Assembly: GCA_029721515.1 (NCBI GenBank)
Contig: CM056562.1
Coordinates: 3,031,593 to 3,095,592, forward strand
From: Synanceia verrucosa
Taxonomy: Eukaryota; Chordata; Actinopteri; Perciformes; Synanceiidae
Direction: 5' to 3'
DNA: 64,000 nucleotides
Shown: positions 47,943 to 53,978 of the stretch, piece by piece
Position numbering within the stretch: the stretch's first letter is position 1
How the letters are laid out: every line of letters starts with the position of its first letter
Translations under genes and position numbers: made by a program
The notes under the pieces: model-generated
Seen by the model: the letters and a program-made list of their open reading frames with translations, nothing else
The model's database searches: none
What the model was told of the DNA's origin: nothing

Positions 47943-50900
47943 ATGATAGACACAGCCAGGCAGTGACAATCCCACAGCTCGAAAAAAAAAATTAGTAGTT
48001 CACACCACACACACACACATGCACACACACACACACAATTGCAAGGCGTTGTGCAGTTTCTTGGGTGTCCTTGCCTTTGCACAGTTATTGTGTTTTAACT
48101 TTAAATTAAAATGTGCCTTTTTTAACACTGTAAAAGTGTCTTCACATATCTATTTAATGGCTCCTTTCTCTTGATTTAAGGGGATACCACTTCCATTATG
48201 TTCGATCTTTCATCCATCTATTTTCTACCTCTTATCCTCACATAGGGTCGCGAGGGGGCTGGAGTCTATCCCAGCCATCTTAGGGTACAAGGCAGGGTAC
48301 ACCCTGGACAAGTCTCCATTTCATCACAGGACACATAGAGACAGACAACCACTCACACTCACATTCACACCTGTTCGCACTGTTGCCTAACAGCAAGAAG
48401 GTACCAGGTTTGATTCCTGGCCCAGGGCCTTTCTCTGTAGAGTTTGCATGTTCTCCCTGTGTCTGCTTCACTCCAGCTTCCTCACTTTTCCTCACTAAGC
48501 AACACACCTGCTGAGAAACCAGCTCTACTCATTGGCAGCTCCAGTCTTTGAAATGTGAAATTAGCAACACCGGCAACCATAATCAAATGTATTCCAGGTG
48601 CCAGAGTGGGCGGGGTTTCCCAATGATGTTCCGTGGTGTGTGTCGGCTGTGTTTTTCCACACCGAAAAATAGTTCCCAAAAGAAAATGAACAAGACAAGC
48701 CCTTTGTGTTGTGATCTGCACCGCCATTCACTAGAAGTAAATGTGCAGTACACAGAAAGTAATTGGGGGGAAAAATCGAGTACATTTATTCACTTTGGCT
48801 GAAATATTTCTGTGGGGTCATAGGAATGTAGTTATGACGCGGAACCAACCTGCGGTCAGCTCTGATAAATTTGGACAACGGCTGGGTGGCCAGGAAAATG
48901 CTTTCACACACTTATTTAGGTCTCGGGACTGTGGGGAGACACTGAATTTGGCCTGGGGGTGGCACCTTGCTAGAATATACTGGGATCCAATTATTGCACT
49001 TTTAATTGTTTGAGGAGACAAACATGCACCCTGAGAGGAGCAAAGCACTCAGGTGAAACTAACAATGAGGAAGCAAAAATAATCAAAGATAAAAGAAAGA
49101 AACAACTGGAAATATTTAGTGTATTGCTTTGCAAATATTAATTCTGTTATAGTTAGGAACATAATTGAAATCTTAATTGAGGTCGACAGAATGAAAGGAA
49201 GAGATAAAAACAAAAAGACAGGCCTATCATCTGAATCTGTCTCTAAATACTGACATACATGATAAACATAAATGATCACATTCTGTCCTTCACTGTCTCA
49301 CTTTAAGGTTGTGTTCCTTGTGTTTGTGTGTGTGAGGGGACATACACACCTCTCCTTCAGGATGAACAGGGCTCCCAGCTGGACGAGAACAGTGGAGGCA
49401 AAAACAGCCAAAACCTCCAGCCTTTCAAACCTGGACAGGAAGAGACACATGGTCACATACTGGGATGAACCGTCAGCAAACACTGTGACACACCAGTCCA
49501 CTCATCCTCTTTTGGAAACCAGTTTTCCATTTTTTCATTATAGTTTGAGTTTGATTTCTTTCAACTTTTTTCTCTAATTCAGTTAGTTTTAATCATTTTT
49601 TGAACAGTTTTGCCAGTTTTTGTTAGTTATTTTTTTTCTTAATGATTAGTTTTTGTTGAGTTTTTACTAGTTTTAGTAGGGATTTTTATCTATAATTTCA
49701 ATACAATTTAAGCTCATTATCAGTTTTCTTTTATGGTTTTCATTTATTTACATTAATGATTTTTTTTTTTCAATTCTAGTTTTTGTTTGTTTTTGTTGAC
49801 GATAATAACCTTGGTCTCACCAGGAACCCACTATACTCTCTGGCCTTCATGCACTGTTTTTTTTGGACATGTGGCATTAAATCACTATACTGTAGAAACA
49901 GGAGACCATAAACCATCCCATGAGAAAGTGTGGCAACGTCAACCCGAATGTGACATTTCCTCTACAATTTCCTCAGGACACACACTTATTTGTTGAAACT
50001 TTAATGTTGGTCAAACAATATTTTGTCAGGTTGTCCATCCATCCATTATCTACCGCTTATCCTCTCATAGGGTCGTGGGGGGGCTGGAGCCTATCCCAGC
50101 TGTCTTAGGGTGAAAGGCAGGGTACACCCTGGACAAGTCGCCACCTCATCACAGGACACATAGAGACAGACAACCACTCACACTCACATTCACACCTACG
50201 GTCAATTTAAATTAACCAGTTAACCTAATCCCCATGCATGTTTTTGGATGGTGGGAGGAAGCCAGAGTACCAGAGAGAACCCACACAGACATGAGGAGAA
50301 CATGCAAACTCCACACAGAAAGGCCCCGGGCCCAGGATTCAAACCCGGTTTGTCAGGTTGTCATTATTATAATTTATTCAACCACACACAGGGCGGGTAC
50401 CTAATACCCTGATACTTTTGTAGCATTAGGTATTTTTCAGTGCTAAAAGCTGATACCTAAGTGTCTGTGAATCATGCTTTCAGATGTCTCTATGGACAGG
50501 GGGACATGTCCCCTTCAGATTCATAGAGACACTGATCCGTCCCCCCACTTTCCAGCATAAAGAGTCAAACATCGTTGGAAAAACAGAGGATTAATGTCAC
50601 TGCAGCAGCACTGGAAGGTCGGTGTTTGTGTTTCCAACTCATGGTGTGTTCAGTTGTACAAGAATGTACAATCTCCAATATACATACATTAATATTGATG
50701 ATGACCATGACTAAAGCCTAACTTGCACAAAAATAACTTATTGAGGTATCAAAATAATATCGTTCTGGAAATAATATTGGAAAAAAAGTATTGAAATTGG
50801 CATTGAATCCAAAAATTTTGAACTATGCCCAGCCCTAACCACACATGAAACTCAGCAGATAAGACTCAGTTCAAACAAGGCGCACTGATCAACCAATTAG

Positions 50901-53900
50901 CAAACAAAAATGTCTCCTTCCAGAGTAAAAACAATCCAGTCTGTGTTTTCCATCTAAATAAAGTCCCAAAAGAATATTCAATGTGGTTCACATGTGAGAC
51001 ACTTAGAGCCATTCAGTTGCATTTACTCACAAAAAGGGAAAAAGAGCTCACATTATTATTTTTTTTACCAGTTATTATGTGCTCAGAGATCTCAGAGTGA
51101 GGGTAACAGATTTATGCATACTTTAAACAAAGATGGTAAATAAAGATGGTAAGATGTTAAGGTAATAATTGATTATTAATTAACGACCTTAAGTTAAAAT
51201 ATTCATGCTAAAATGTACTTCCAGAAAGAATTTTGTTCAATTAATCATGAGTTATGAGCTACATATTATTACAGTATCAACTGACAACCAGTAATCAATG
51301 TTCAGTTCAAATTTTCAAACAACCTCTCACAAAGACGTGGACTGAAACGAGGGTATTGCATTACCACTCATTATTTAATATCTATCAAAACATGAACATA
51401 AATAAGCATTTATTTATATCCAGTGGACGTAAAGTGACCTGCATCTACACGCTGGCCTTTTAAATACAAGCAGGCAACACTAACAGAGTGGCAGCACGGG
51501 GCCATTACACTGTTGGAACTGTTGCTGACCTCTGACCCCATCAGGAGGTCACAGGGTCGATCCTGGTGCAGTCTGTCCAGGATGAGCAGCTTTGTCTCAG
51601 TGAGTTGTCCGCTGGGCTTATGGGGGTTTAAACCTGACCTTAACTGTCAGATGTGATGGTCTGCCATGCTACAGCAGCATAATACCACTGAACTAGGAAC
51701 TTCTGTCCACCCAAGCTATGTGATATACATGAAATTTGTCCTCTGCAGTTAAACCATCCTGTAAGGGAGCGGTAGGCTGATATACAAAGCACCAGGGAGG
51801 ACAAGGACACAATGATGTGAAGACAGTAGGAGTGGGGGACTGAACCCCGCTCCCACCATACATGCAGAGGGTGAAGACGGCGAAAAACTACTAAGCAACA
51901 TATCAAGACAATGAGGCTATAACCAAACCCAGATTCACTGGACTGTGGGTTCAGAGGCTGGAGCAGCTGGTAGAACAAGTCTCTCCCCTGTATGGACATG
52001 CCCCTTTATGATAATCAGACCACAGCCATATATATTTGCAGTGACTGCATTTACCTTCTCTATTTATTGCCACATCTTATTTGCTATTTCAGCTTGATTG
52101 TACGCATTTGTGTATTTGTCTCATTTTTCTCATTATTTTATGCACCAAGGTTTGAGAGAACCATAATTTCAATTCTCTGTATGTCCTGTAGGGTGGCATC
52201 AGTGCCTAAATGCAGATCATGCAGTCTGCGTACGGCATCATCCTTCATAAGGGGCCACATTTTGTGCGAGGGGAGATATTTGCAGATATGCGCATATGCA
52301 CTACCGTGAGACATGCAGCGCGTACAGCATCAAGGCATGGTGGTCTAATCTAATGCCTGTACGTGTGAATGTGAATGGCTGTCTGTTTCTATGTGAACTG
52401 TGATGAACTGGAGCCTGCCTTTCTCCCTGTGACAGCTGGGATAGCCTCCAGCCCCCCCGCAACCCTATGTGAGGATAAGCGGTAGAAAATGGATGGATGC
52501 TTCCAGCCATGGTGCTCATACTTCATAGAGTTCACTGATATAAGGTCTATATTTCTAAAATAATAAAATAATAAATAATAATAATAATAATAAAAACTAA
52601 TGCTGCACAAACTTATTCAGGTTAAATTATTAGGACAAAAGAGTATACAGGACATGAAGGAACTGTGCGGTTTAAGTCATTAAAACACTTTGTTGAGGAA
52701 GGATACAGAGGGATGGATGGATGTCCTGATCATGCTGCAGAATTGACAATAAAGCTCACTTTGACTTTGATTATCAGTATTTAAATGTAAAATGTAAATG
52801 TGTTATTTCTGACTATTCTAAAATTGGTGTACCAAAGTCCTGGGAGCTGTCAATACAGACTGTTTGGCCAGTCCACTGATACAGTCACAAAAACAAAGAT
52901 GGAGCTTTGACTAAATATAGATACACAGATACTGTATGTATACAGTACAATAGATAATGTGAACTCACCCAAAAGAGTAGACCTGACTTGGTTTCTTCAT
53001 GGTCACCCAGGAACTTATGAGACAGGTGATCAAACTGCAGAGGGAGGAGGTGAAGGGTGGTAACAGAGACAGAGAGAACGGGTTATAGTTAAAAGACACA
53101 GCAGACAGGAGTGAGCGTCAATGGGCACAGACATGAAAACAAGAGCTAAAGAGCTGAGCAGCAGTGTTAGAGAGGGTCTCGTGTCCTATTAATATATATA
53201 AATGGGACTATTTTAGCTTAAATGTGATAATGAGATGGGCTTGTTACATGCTTGTTACAGATGCCACTTATTCTATTCAGGGTCTTTGAGCCCAGCTGAC
53301 ATCTGACATTGGGTGAAGAACGGATATATTTTCATGTTTATTTGGAAAATTTAGAAAGTAAAAAAACGTAATGTTACAAACTGTGTGTGTTTCTGTTTCT
53401 GTGGATGGATGTCTCTGTCAGTCAGCAGCCTTATTATGTTCATACAATGTTACACCATGTTGTCACTCATCATCCCCGTAATCCACTGCTTAAGCTACGT
53501 GCAGTTAAGAAATACTGTACCTATAAAATTCTGGTCTATAAACTACAATAAAATGATAAAATAAATAAAAACTAAATAAATCAAGGTGAAACAAGCAAAA
53601 AGAGTGTCTTGAAGTCTTGAAGTTTGTTGAGGTAATTTGAAGAAGCTTCCTGGATGAGAAGTGAATCAGTTTTTGCTGTTTGGATTTAGCCTGATAGGAT
53701 GCACTTATTTGCCCTTGGTCTGAATAAAACTTGACATTTTACTGTAACATCAGACAAAATAAAGCAGGACATCTTCACATTTAAGAAGCTGGCACCAGAG
53801 ATGACATTTTTAGGACATTTAACATCTATTAAATACAGGATTCTCTCTCTGTTGAAAAATTGATATGTCTAATATTTTGGGAGCAAATCTGATTGGAGAC

Positions 53901-53978
53901 CACCCTCTCATGTTACAAATGATGAACACACTCACCTGAACAGGTCAAAAATGGTGACGTACGTGTAGGCGGTTAAGG
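17701..53978 (-). CDS. slc30a6: slc30a6 (zinc transporter ZnT6), 3'-most 11 coding exons; 5' end outside window
   Basis: Spliced coding sequence on the minus strand, joining (in transcript order) 53978-53936, 53034-52969, 49430-49350, 46344-46309, 42810-42716, 36020-35972, 25552-25433, 23428-23326, 23220-23173, 22427-22359 and 18306-17701. Every junction is GT-AG and the phases agree throughout, giving about 437 residues. The protein matches vertebrate ZnT6 block by block: LTAYTYVTIFDLF (helix 2), FERLEVLAVFASTV (helix 3), GRLLVGTFVALFFNLL (helix 4), GIIPGLSSVLLPRMNPF (loop), AVDTASAVAIALMTFGTMYP (helix 6), EVRNEHFWTVGFGSL and ANEQLVLAHVTNRLLPLVST (cytosolic domain). Family knowledge: ZnT6 is a cation-diffusion-facilitator protein of the Golgi/trans-Golgi that does not conduct zinc alone but pairs with ZnT5 to load secretory enzymes such as alkaline phosphatase. 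Helix 1 and the N terminus (about 60 residues) are missing from the window. Exon numbers in the following entries assume three upstream exons as in mammals. Confidence 0.96.
19004..19058. repeat. (CA)n microsatellite
   Basis: A pure CA run of about 55 bp in intron 13 of slc30a6 (a TG run in the transcript). Confidence 0.96.
19690..20470 (+). pseudogene. DIRS-type tyrosine-recombinase relic (retrotransposon fragment)
   Basis: Across three frames the plus strand reads QSTIRGYLAAISTVHEQCDG, then PSWDLQVVLNALCLPPF, then LAVKSAKQVSGL, then SWMLFQG and STFTRFYWLYL. These are the ordered blocks of the tyrosine recombinase found in DIRS-like YR retrotransposons of fish. They comprise the (S/T)VRGYLAAIS start, WDL..VL.AL..PPFEP, the L..AKRVS.L block, and the final FxRFYxL with the catalytic Tyr. 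The His-x-x-Arg block is not recognisable and at least two frameshifts are present. I saw no reverse transcriptase or split direct repeats nearby. It sits antisense to slc30a6 in intron 13. Confidence 0.75.
20656..21563. mobile_element. hAT MITE with perfect 8-bp target duplication
   Basis: The left end TAGGGGTGTCCTGATACAAC and the right end GGATGGAGACATCCCTA (inverted TAGGGATGTCTCC) enclose subterminal ATACCGATATTG / CAATATCGGAT phrases. CTGACTAC is duplicated exactly at 20648-20655 and 21564-21571. No transposase is evident. A partial relative ends at 63744. Confidence 0.9.
22359..22427 (-). CDS. slc30a6: slc30a6 exon 13, cytosolic domain
   Basis: A 69-nt exon encoding VSTLDGVLEVRNEHFWTVGF then GSL, with acceptor CCAATCAG and donor GTGCGTTT. 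It covers the beta-strand region of the CDF C-terminal domain and matches ZnT6 almost residue for residue. Confidence 0.96.
22662..22937. mobile_element. MITE with GGAAAACCTGGAAAATT inverted repeats
   Basis: The left arm CAGGGGTCCCACATGTCATG GAAAACC and the right arm, which ends AATGTGTGGGAACCATG, are inverted. Internal CTGGAAACGGTTAAGT / ACTCAACCGTTTCCAG are also inverted, leaving a small centre. It lies in intron 12 of slc30a6. No target duplication was identified. Confidence 0.75.
23173..23220 (-). CDS. slc30a6: slc30a6 exon 12, start of cytosolic domain
   Basis: A 48-nt exon encoding TTPSHIIGQLDKLLRE, with acceptor TTCACAG and donor GTAAGAG. The intron to exon 11 is only 105 bp, by far the shortest intron in this gene. 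Confidence 0.95.
23326..23428 (-). CDS. slc30a6: slc30a6 exon 11, helix 6
   Basis: A 103-nt exon with acceptor GTGCTCAG and donor GTAACATA. It encodes (N)NYNAVDTASAVAIALMTF then GTMYPMSVYSGKVLLQ. This is helix 6 and the entry to the cytosolic C-terminal domain. It ends in phase 0. Confidence 0.96.
25194..25296 (-). repeat. 5'-truncated SINE-like insertion with 12-bp target duplication
   Basis: The plus strand reads (ATCC)n then ATTATCTACCGCTTTTCC and GCCTATCCCAGCTGTCTTAG, the tail end of the SINE in reverse. CACTGTAAGTCC flanks both sides (25182-25193 and 25297-25308). The truncation at the head side and the duplication show insertion by target-primed reverse transcription. Confidence 0.85.
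25433..25552 (-). CDS. slc30a6: slc30a6 exon 10, helix 5
   Basis: A 120-nt exon with donor GTAAGACC. It encodes (S)VCGIIPGLSSVLLPRMNPF, then VLINMAGVLSLCITYMLIEI (helix 5). The 3' splice site is unusual: the intron ends in a (TG)n run then CGCAG, and the exon itself begins TGTGTGTGG, so the dinucleotide run continues across the junction and no ordinary pyrimidine tract is visible. The exon is a multiple of three with matching border phases, so skipping would delete 40 residues including helix 5 without changing frame. At the usual zinc-ligand positions helix 5 reads F-V-L-I-N. Confidence 0.95.
25558..25603. repeat. (AC)n(AAAC)n microsatellite against the exon 10 acceptor
   Basis: A CA run of about 30 bp, then about four AAAC units. 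In the slc30a6 transcript this is (TTTG)n(TG)n leading into GCGCAG at the exon 10 3' splice site, only a few bases away. Confidence 0.95.
25818..25837. repeat. Poly(A) run
   Basis: 20 consecutive A. No retroelement was recognised directly before it. Confidence 0.9.
27032..27053. repeat. Poly(T) run
   Basis: 22 consecutive T inside the 10.4-kb intron 9. The neighbouring sequence (25840-27660) shows no family I recognise. Confidence 0.9.
27666..28200 (+). mobile_element. Possible Tc1-like relic with transposase N-terminus
   Basis: TACACTGCTGAGCAAATG at the left resembles a Tc1-family end. At 28030-28080 the plus strand encodes MVKTRELSEEERVQLK then a stop, closely resembling the M-x-K-T-x-E-L-S-x-x-x-R start of Tc1-like transposases. 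The rest of the transposase and the right end were not found. Confidence 0.4.
28200..31615. other. Intronic, mostly unrecognised; one GC-richer patch
   Basis: Intron 9 of slc30a6. A GC- and CpG-richer patch at about 30615-30800 stands out against AT-rich surroundings and is followed by 25 consecutive A (30811-30835). I recognise no exon or transposon family here. The 119-codon open frame at 28700-29059 has no recognisable domain. Confidence 0.4.
31617..31649. repeat. (GT)n microsatellite
   Basis: A GT run with one TTTG interruption, in intron 9. Confidence 0.92.
31925..32345 (-). mobile_element. hAT-like repeat, inverted copy (family of 50389-50837)
   Basis: The reverse complement shares long stretches with the copy near 56.2-56.7 kb, including GGCTGGAAGAG, GGAGCACTAAACTTTGAGG, GTTCTGACTTCCAGTGAACA and GACAAACTCTCACTCCCCAG. 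The terminal TAGGGCTGGG is not preserved on this copy. Confidence 0.7.
32657..34224 (-). mobile_element. Tc1-like transposon with ~200-bp inverted repeats
   Basis: The left end starts CAGTCTTGGTCAAAAGTTTA beside TA. The right end is its inverse (TAAACTTTTGACCACAAC). Inverted similarity extends to about 32872 and 34024, including ACAACTCTGATTTTTCTCTG and AATGTGACCAAATCTGC. Total about 1.57 kb, the size of a complete Tc1-like element, with the transposase remnant on the minus strand. Confidence 0.95.
32950..33859 (-). pseudogene. Tc1-like transposase, all DDE residues traceable but stops present
   Basis: It starts MGKSKEFSTDLKK near 33851 and then hits TGA. The frame continues LNKLGAISKQLQVPRATVQT (helix-turn-helix), SGRKCKLSPAAERKLVRRV, LCSDETKIELFG (Asp), then a TGA after NLKSSA, then KQDNDPKHTSK (Asp) and WPSQSPDLNPIENMW (Glu), then TAA. 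The three catalytic positions are therefore visible but split by at least two premature stops. A 9-bp unit is tandemly repeated near 33550-33580, giving VSQVSQVS, probably by replication slippage. No longer able to make a full enzyme. Confidence 0.9.
34582..34610. repeat. (CA)n microsatellite
   Basis: CA run in intron 9, opposite in sense to the GT run 330 bp away. Confidence 0.94.
34935..34970. repeat. (GT)n microsatellite
   Basis: GT run of 36 bp. Confidence 0.95.
35167..35446. repeat. (TA)n / TATACA-TATGTA array
   Basis: About 280 bp of alternating purine-pyrimidine sequence: ATAC/GTAT units, then a pure TA run of about 50 bp (35376-35428), then (CA)n. The open frames here are artefacts of the repeat. 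Confidence 0.93.
35871..35932. repeat. (GA)n microsatellite just downstream of the exon 9 donor
   Basis: A GA run of about 60 bp, equivalent to (CT)n in the slc30a6 transcript, starting about 40 nt after the exon 9 5' splice site. Confidence 0.95.
35972..36020 (-). CDS. slc30a6: slc30a6 exon 9, loop between helices 4 and 5
   Basis: A 49-nt exon with acceptor GTGTCCAG and donor GTAAGAAC. It encodes (A)ASSSWLQEHVADLSR(S), matching the Ser-containing loop of ZnT6. Its length is not a multiple of three, so skipping would shift the frame. A long (CT)n run in the transcript (plus-strand GA run at 35871-35932) begins about 40 nt after the donor. Confidence 0.93.
36300..37187. mobile_element. Probable second insertion (hAT-like) inside the Tc1 element
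   Basis: Tc1 sequence stops near 36290 (TTTTTGAATATCGTC) and resumes near 37188 (CTTTGGTCAGATTGGTCC). The inserted DNA has CAGTGGTGGTTGCTGGTC at 36372, AGGGGAAGCTCATTG, and an inverse-like end GAGCTTCCCT...AATTGCCTCTG. The exact left border and a target duplication could not be fixed. Confidence 0.4.
37807..38781. mobile_element. hAT-like element nested in the Tc1 element
   Basis: It is flanked by an 8-bp duplication with one mismatch, AACACTGT (37799-37806) and AACGCTGT (38782-38789). The Tc1 sequence reads through once the insert and one duplicate are removed. Ends TAGCTTAGAAATCTAGAC and GGCTTGTCAGGCTAG are imperfect inverses. It is itself interrupted by another Tc1-like element. Confidence 0.8.
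38055..38596 (+). mobile_element. Deleted Tc1-like element nested in the hAT element
   Basis: Ends CACTGCCCGGCCAAAAAAAA and TTTTTTTTGGCCAGGCAGTG are inverse and flanked by TA (38053-38054, 38597-38598). The plus strand retains only the C-terminal transposase: DDNARIHRAQIVKEWFRKHE, then PQSPDLNPTENL with the catalytic Glu region. Stops are present. The N-terminal half has been lost. Confidence 0.9.
40350..40391. repeat. (GT)n microsatellite
   Basis: GT run with one GC interruption. Confidence 0.94.
40605..40642. repeat. (GA)n(GT)n compound microsatellite
   Basis: AGAGAGAGAG passes directly into GTGTGTGT. Confidence 0.93.
40786..40860. repeat. (GCAC)n(CA)n compound microsatellite
   Basis: GCACGCACGCACGCAC followed by about 50 bp of CA. 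Confidence 0.94.
40895..41115. repeat. Purine-rich (GGAGA/GAAAG) tract
   Basis: About 220 bp of almost unbroken A/G on the plus strand with few pyrimidines. A triplex-prone polypurine tract in intron 8. Confidence 0.8.
41644..41676. repeat. (GT)n microsatellite
   Basis: GT run ending in GCGCGTGCG. Confidence 0.93.
42716..42810 (-). CDS. slc30a6: slc30a6 exon 8, helix 4
   Basis: A 95-nt exon with acceptor CTCTGCAG and donor GTACCC. It encodes GRLLVGTFVALFFNLLTLLS then VRNKPLTYVSE. This is ZnT6 helix 4 and the start of the cytosolic loop that replaces the His-rich loop of conducting ZnTs. Confidence 0.96.
43052..43175. repeat. Teleost interspersed repeat (CACTTTATTAGGTACACCTGT type)
   Basis: GTCACTTTATTAGGTACACC followed by CATTAGTTCTATGACAATCT and CAGGAGTGCAGG. 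I recognise the first phrase as the end of a common fish DNA-transposon-derived repeat. The class is from memory and not provable here. Confidence 0.45.
43343..44215. repeat. 37-bp minisatellite with 141-bp higher-order spacing
   Basis: More than 20 tandem units of about 37 bp, consensus beginning TCGGTTATCTGTATCGTTCT and ending GGAAGCAGAAAGTTA, with shorter variants. Two distinctive variant units recur exactly 141 bp apart (TATCATTCTTTGG at 43570 and 43711; TTGGTACCGTT at 43989 and 44130), showing higher-order structure. All three plus-strand frames are open for long stretches because 37 is not a multiple of three and the unit lacks stops in any frame. The array lies beside a 32-bp block also found next to an hAT-like end at 45846-45886. 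Confidence 0.95.
45836..45886. mobile_element. hAT-like terminal fragment
   Basis: GGTCCACTTTTGCTCATTG then TTCTTATCTCTGCATCCCTA. The last bases invert to TAGGGATGCA, a frequent hAT end in fish. The first part recurs at 43308-43339 just before the minisatellite. Confidence 0.5.
46170..46204. repeat. (GT)n microsatellite downstream of microexon 7
   Basis: A pure GT run of about 35 bp, a CA run in the transcript. Confidence 0.95.
46309..46344 (-). CDS. slc30a6: slc30a6 exon 7, 36-nt microexon
   Basis: A microexon of 36 nt with acceptor TTGTCAG and donor GTAAGTAT. It encodes (S)VERFMEQPEVH(T), matching the lumenal loop between helices 3 and 4. Its length is a multiple of three and both borders have the same phase, so skipping would remove 12 residues in frame. 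A (GT)n run on the plus strand at 46171-46204 places a (CA)n tract about 105-140 nt downstream of its donor in the transcript. Confidence 0.93.
46659..46685. repeat. (GT)n microsatellite
   Basis: GT run in intron 6, about 315 nt upstream of the microexon 7 acceptor in transcript order, so the microexon is flanked by CA tracts on both sides in RNA. Confidence 0.93.
47030..47720 (-). pseudogene. L1-type LINE fragment (C-terminal reverse-transcriptase region)
   Basis: On the minus strand 47720-47480 encodes ESVKYLGIHISCNLNELFKL, then NHTPLLQEIKDSLDRWIKLP and, after a stop, ISTVKMNILP. This is the conserved K-Y-L-G-I-x-I ... L-L-Q-x-I-K-x-x-L-x-R-W-x-x-L-P ... I-x-x-V-K-M-N-x-L-P block of L1-type reverse transcriptases. 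Further downstream GGLTTFFQKNYFTSITGQTT and an open frame at 47030-47266 may be its C-terminal end, with frame changes, but that part is not diagnostic. Confidence 0.7.
47902..47940. repeat. (GT)n microsatellite
   Basis: A GT run of about 39 bp. A shorter CA run lies at about 48007-48037. Confidence 0.95.
48211..48466. repeat. SINE-like copy with inverted halves
   Basis: 48211-48371 is the tail half in minus orientation (CATCCATCTATTTTCTACCT, GTCTATCCCAGCCATCTTAG, ACTCACACTCACATTCACAC). 48372-48466 is the tRNA-like head in plus orientation (GCACTGTTGCCTAACAGCAA, AGGTTTGATTCCTGGCCC, AGAGTTTGCATGTTCTCCC). The middle of the element is missing at the join. Confidence 0.8.
49350..49430 (-). CDS. 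slc30a6: slc30a6 exon 6, helix 3
   Basis: An 81-nt exon with acceptor GTCCAG and donor GTGTGTATG. It encodes FERLEVLAVFASTVLVQLGA followed by LFILKE and the first two bases of a Ser codon. FERLEVL is a strongly conserved ZnT signature just before helix 3. Confidence 0.96.
50036..50348 (-). repeat. SINE-like insertion with 14-bp target duplication
   Basis: Minus-orientation copy running from the (ATCC)n tail side to just inside the tRNA-like head (GGATTCAAACCCGG). TTTGTCAGGTTGTC flanks both sides exactly (50022-50035 and 50349-50362). The duplication length and tail position indicate LINE-machinery insertion. Confidence 0.9.
50389..50837. mobile_element. hAT-like MITE with perfect 8-bp target duplication
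   Basis: Left end CAGGGCGGGTACCTAATACC and right end TATGCCCAGCCCTA (inverse TAGGGCTGGGCATA). ACCACACA is duplicated exactly at 50381-50388 and 50838-50845. Interior phrases (GTCTCTATGGACAGGGGGAC, CACTGCAGCAGCACTGG, TTATTGAGGTATC) link it to copies at 31.9 and 56.2 kb. Confidence 0.88.
52352..52500 (+). repeat. SINE-like tail fragment
   Basis: The plus strand matches the tail half of the SINE-like repeat: GTGAATGTGAATGGCTGTCT, GACAGCTGGGATAGCCTCCA, GGATAAGCGGTAGAAAATGG ATGG. The head is absent. Confidence 0.8.
52969..53034 (-). CDS. slc30a6: slc30a6 exon 5, end of helix 2 and cytosolic loop
   Basis: A 66-nt exon between an acceptor ending CTGCAG and a donor GTGAGTT. It encodes (S)LITCLISSWVTMKKPSQVYSF(G), closely matching the ZnT6 segment between helices 2 and 3. 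The SF-G/F-ERLE junction is split GG|G as in the family. Confidence 0.94.
53035..53935. other. slc30a6 intron 4, nothing recognised
   Basis: A 901-bp intron without a recognisable repeat family. Confidence 0.6.
53936..53978 (-). CDS. slc30a6: slc30a6 exon 4 (numbering inferred), helix 2 first half
   Basis: A 43-nt exon. The acceptor ends in TTTCAG and the donor reads GTGAGT. It starts with two bases that complete an Ala codon, then encodes LTAYTYVTIFDLF, and ends with AG of a Ser codon. This is the start of transmembrane helix 2. In zinc-conducting ZnTs the motif here is HxxxD. This gene has V-T-I-F-D, so the Asp is kept but the His is not, as expected for ZnT6. It is the most 5' exon found in the window. 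Confidence 0.93.
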
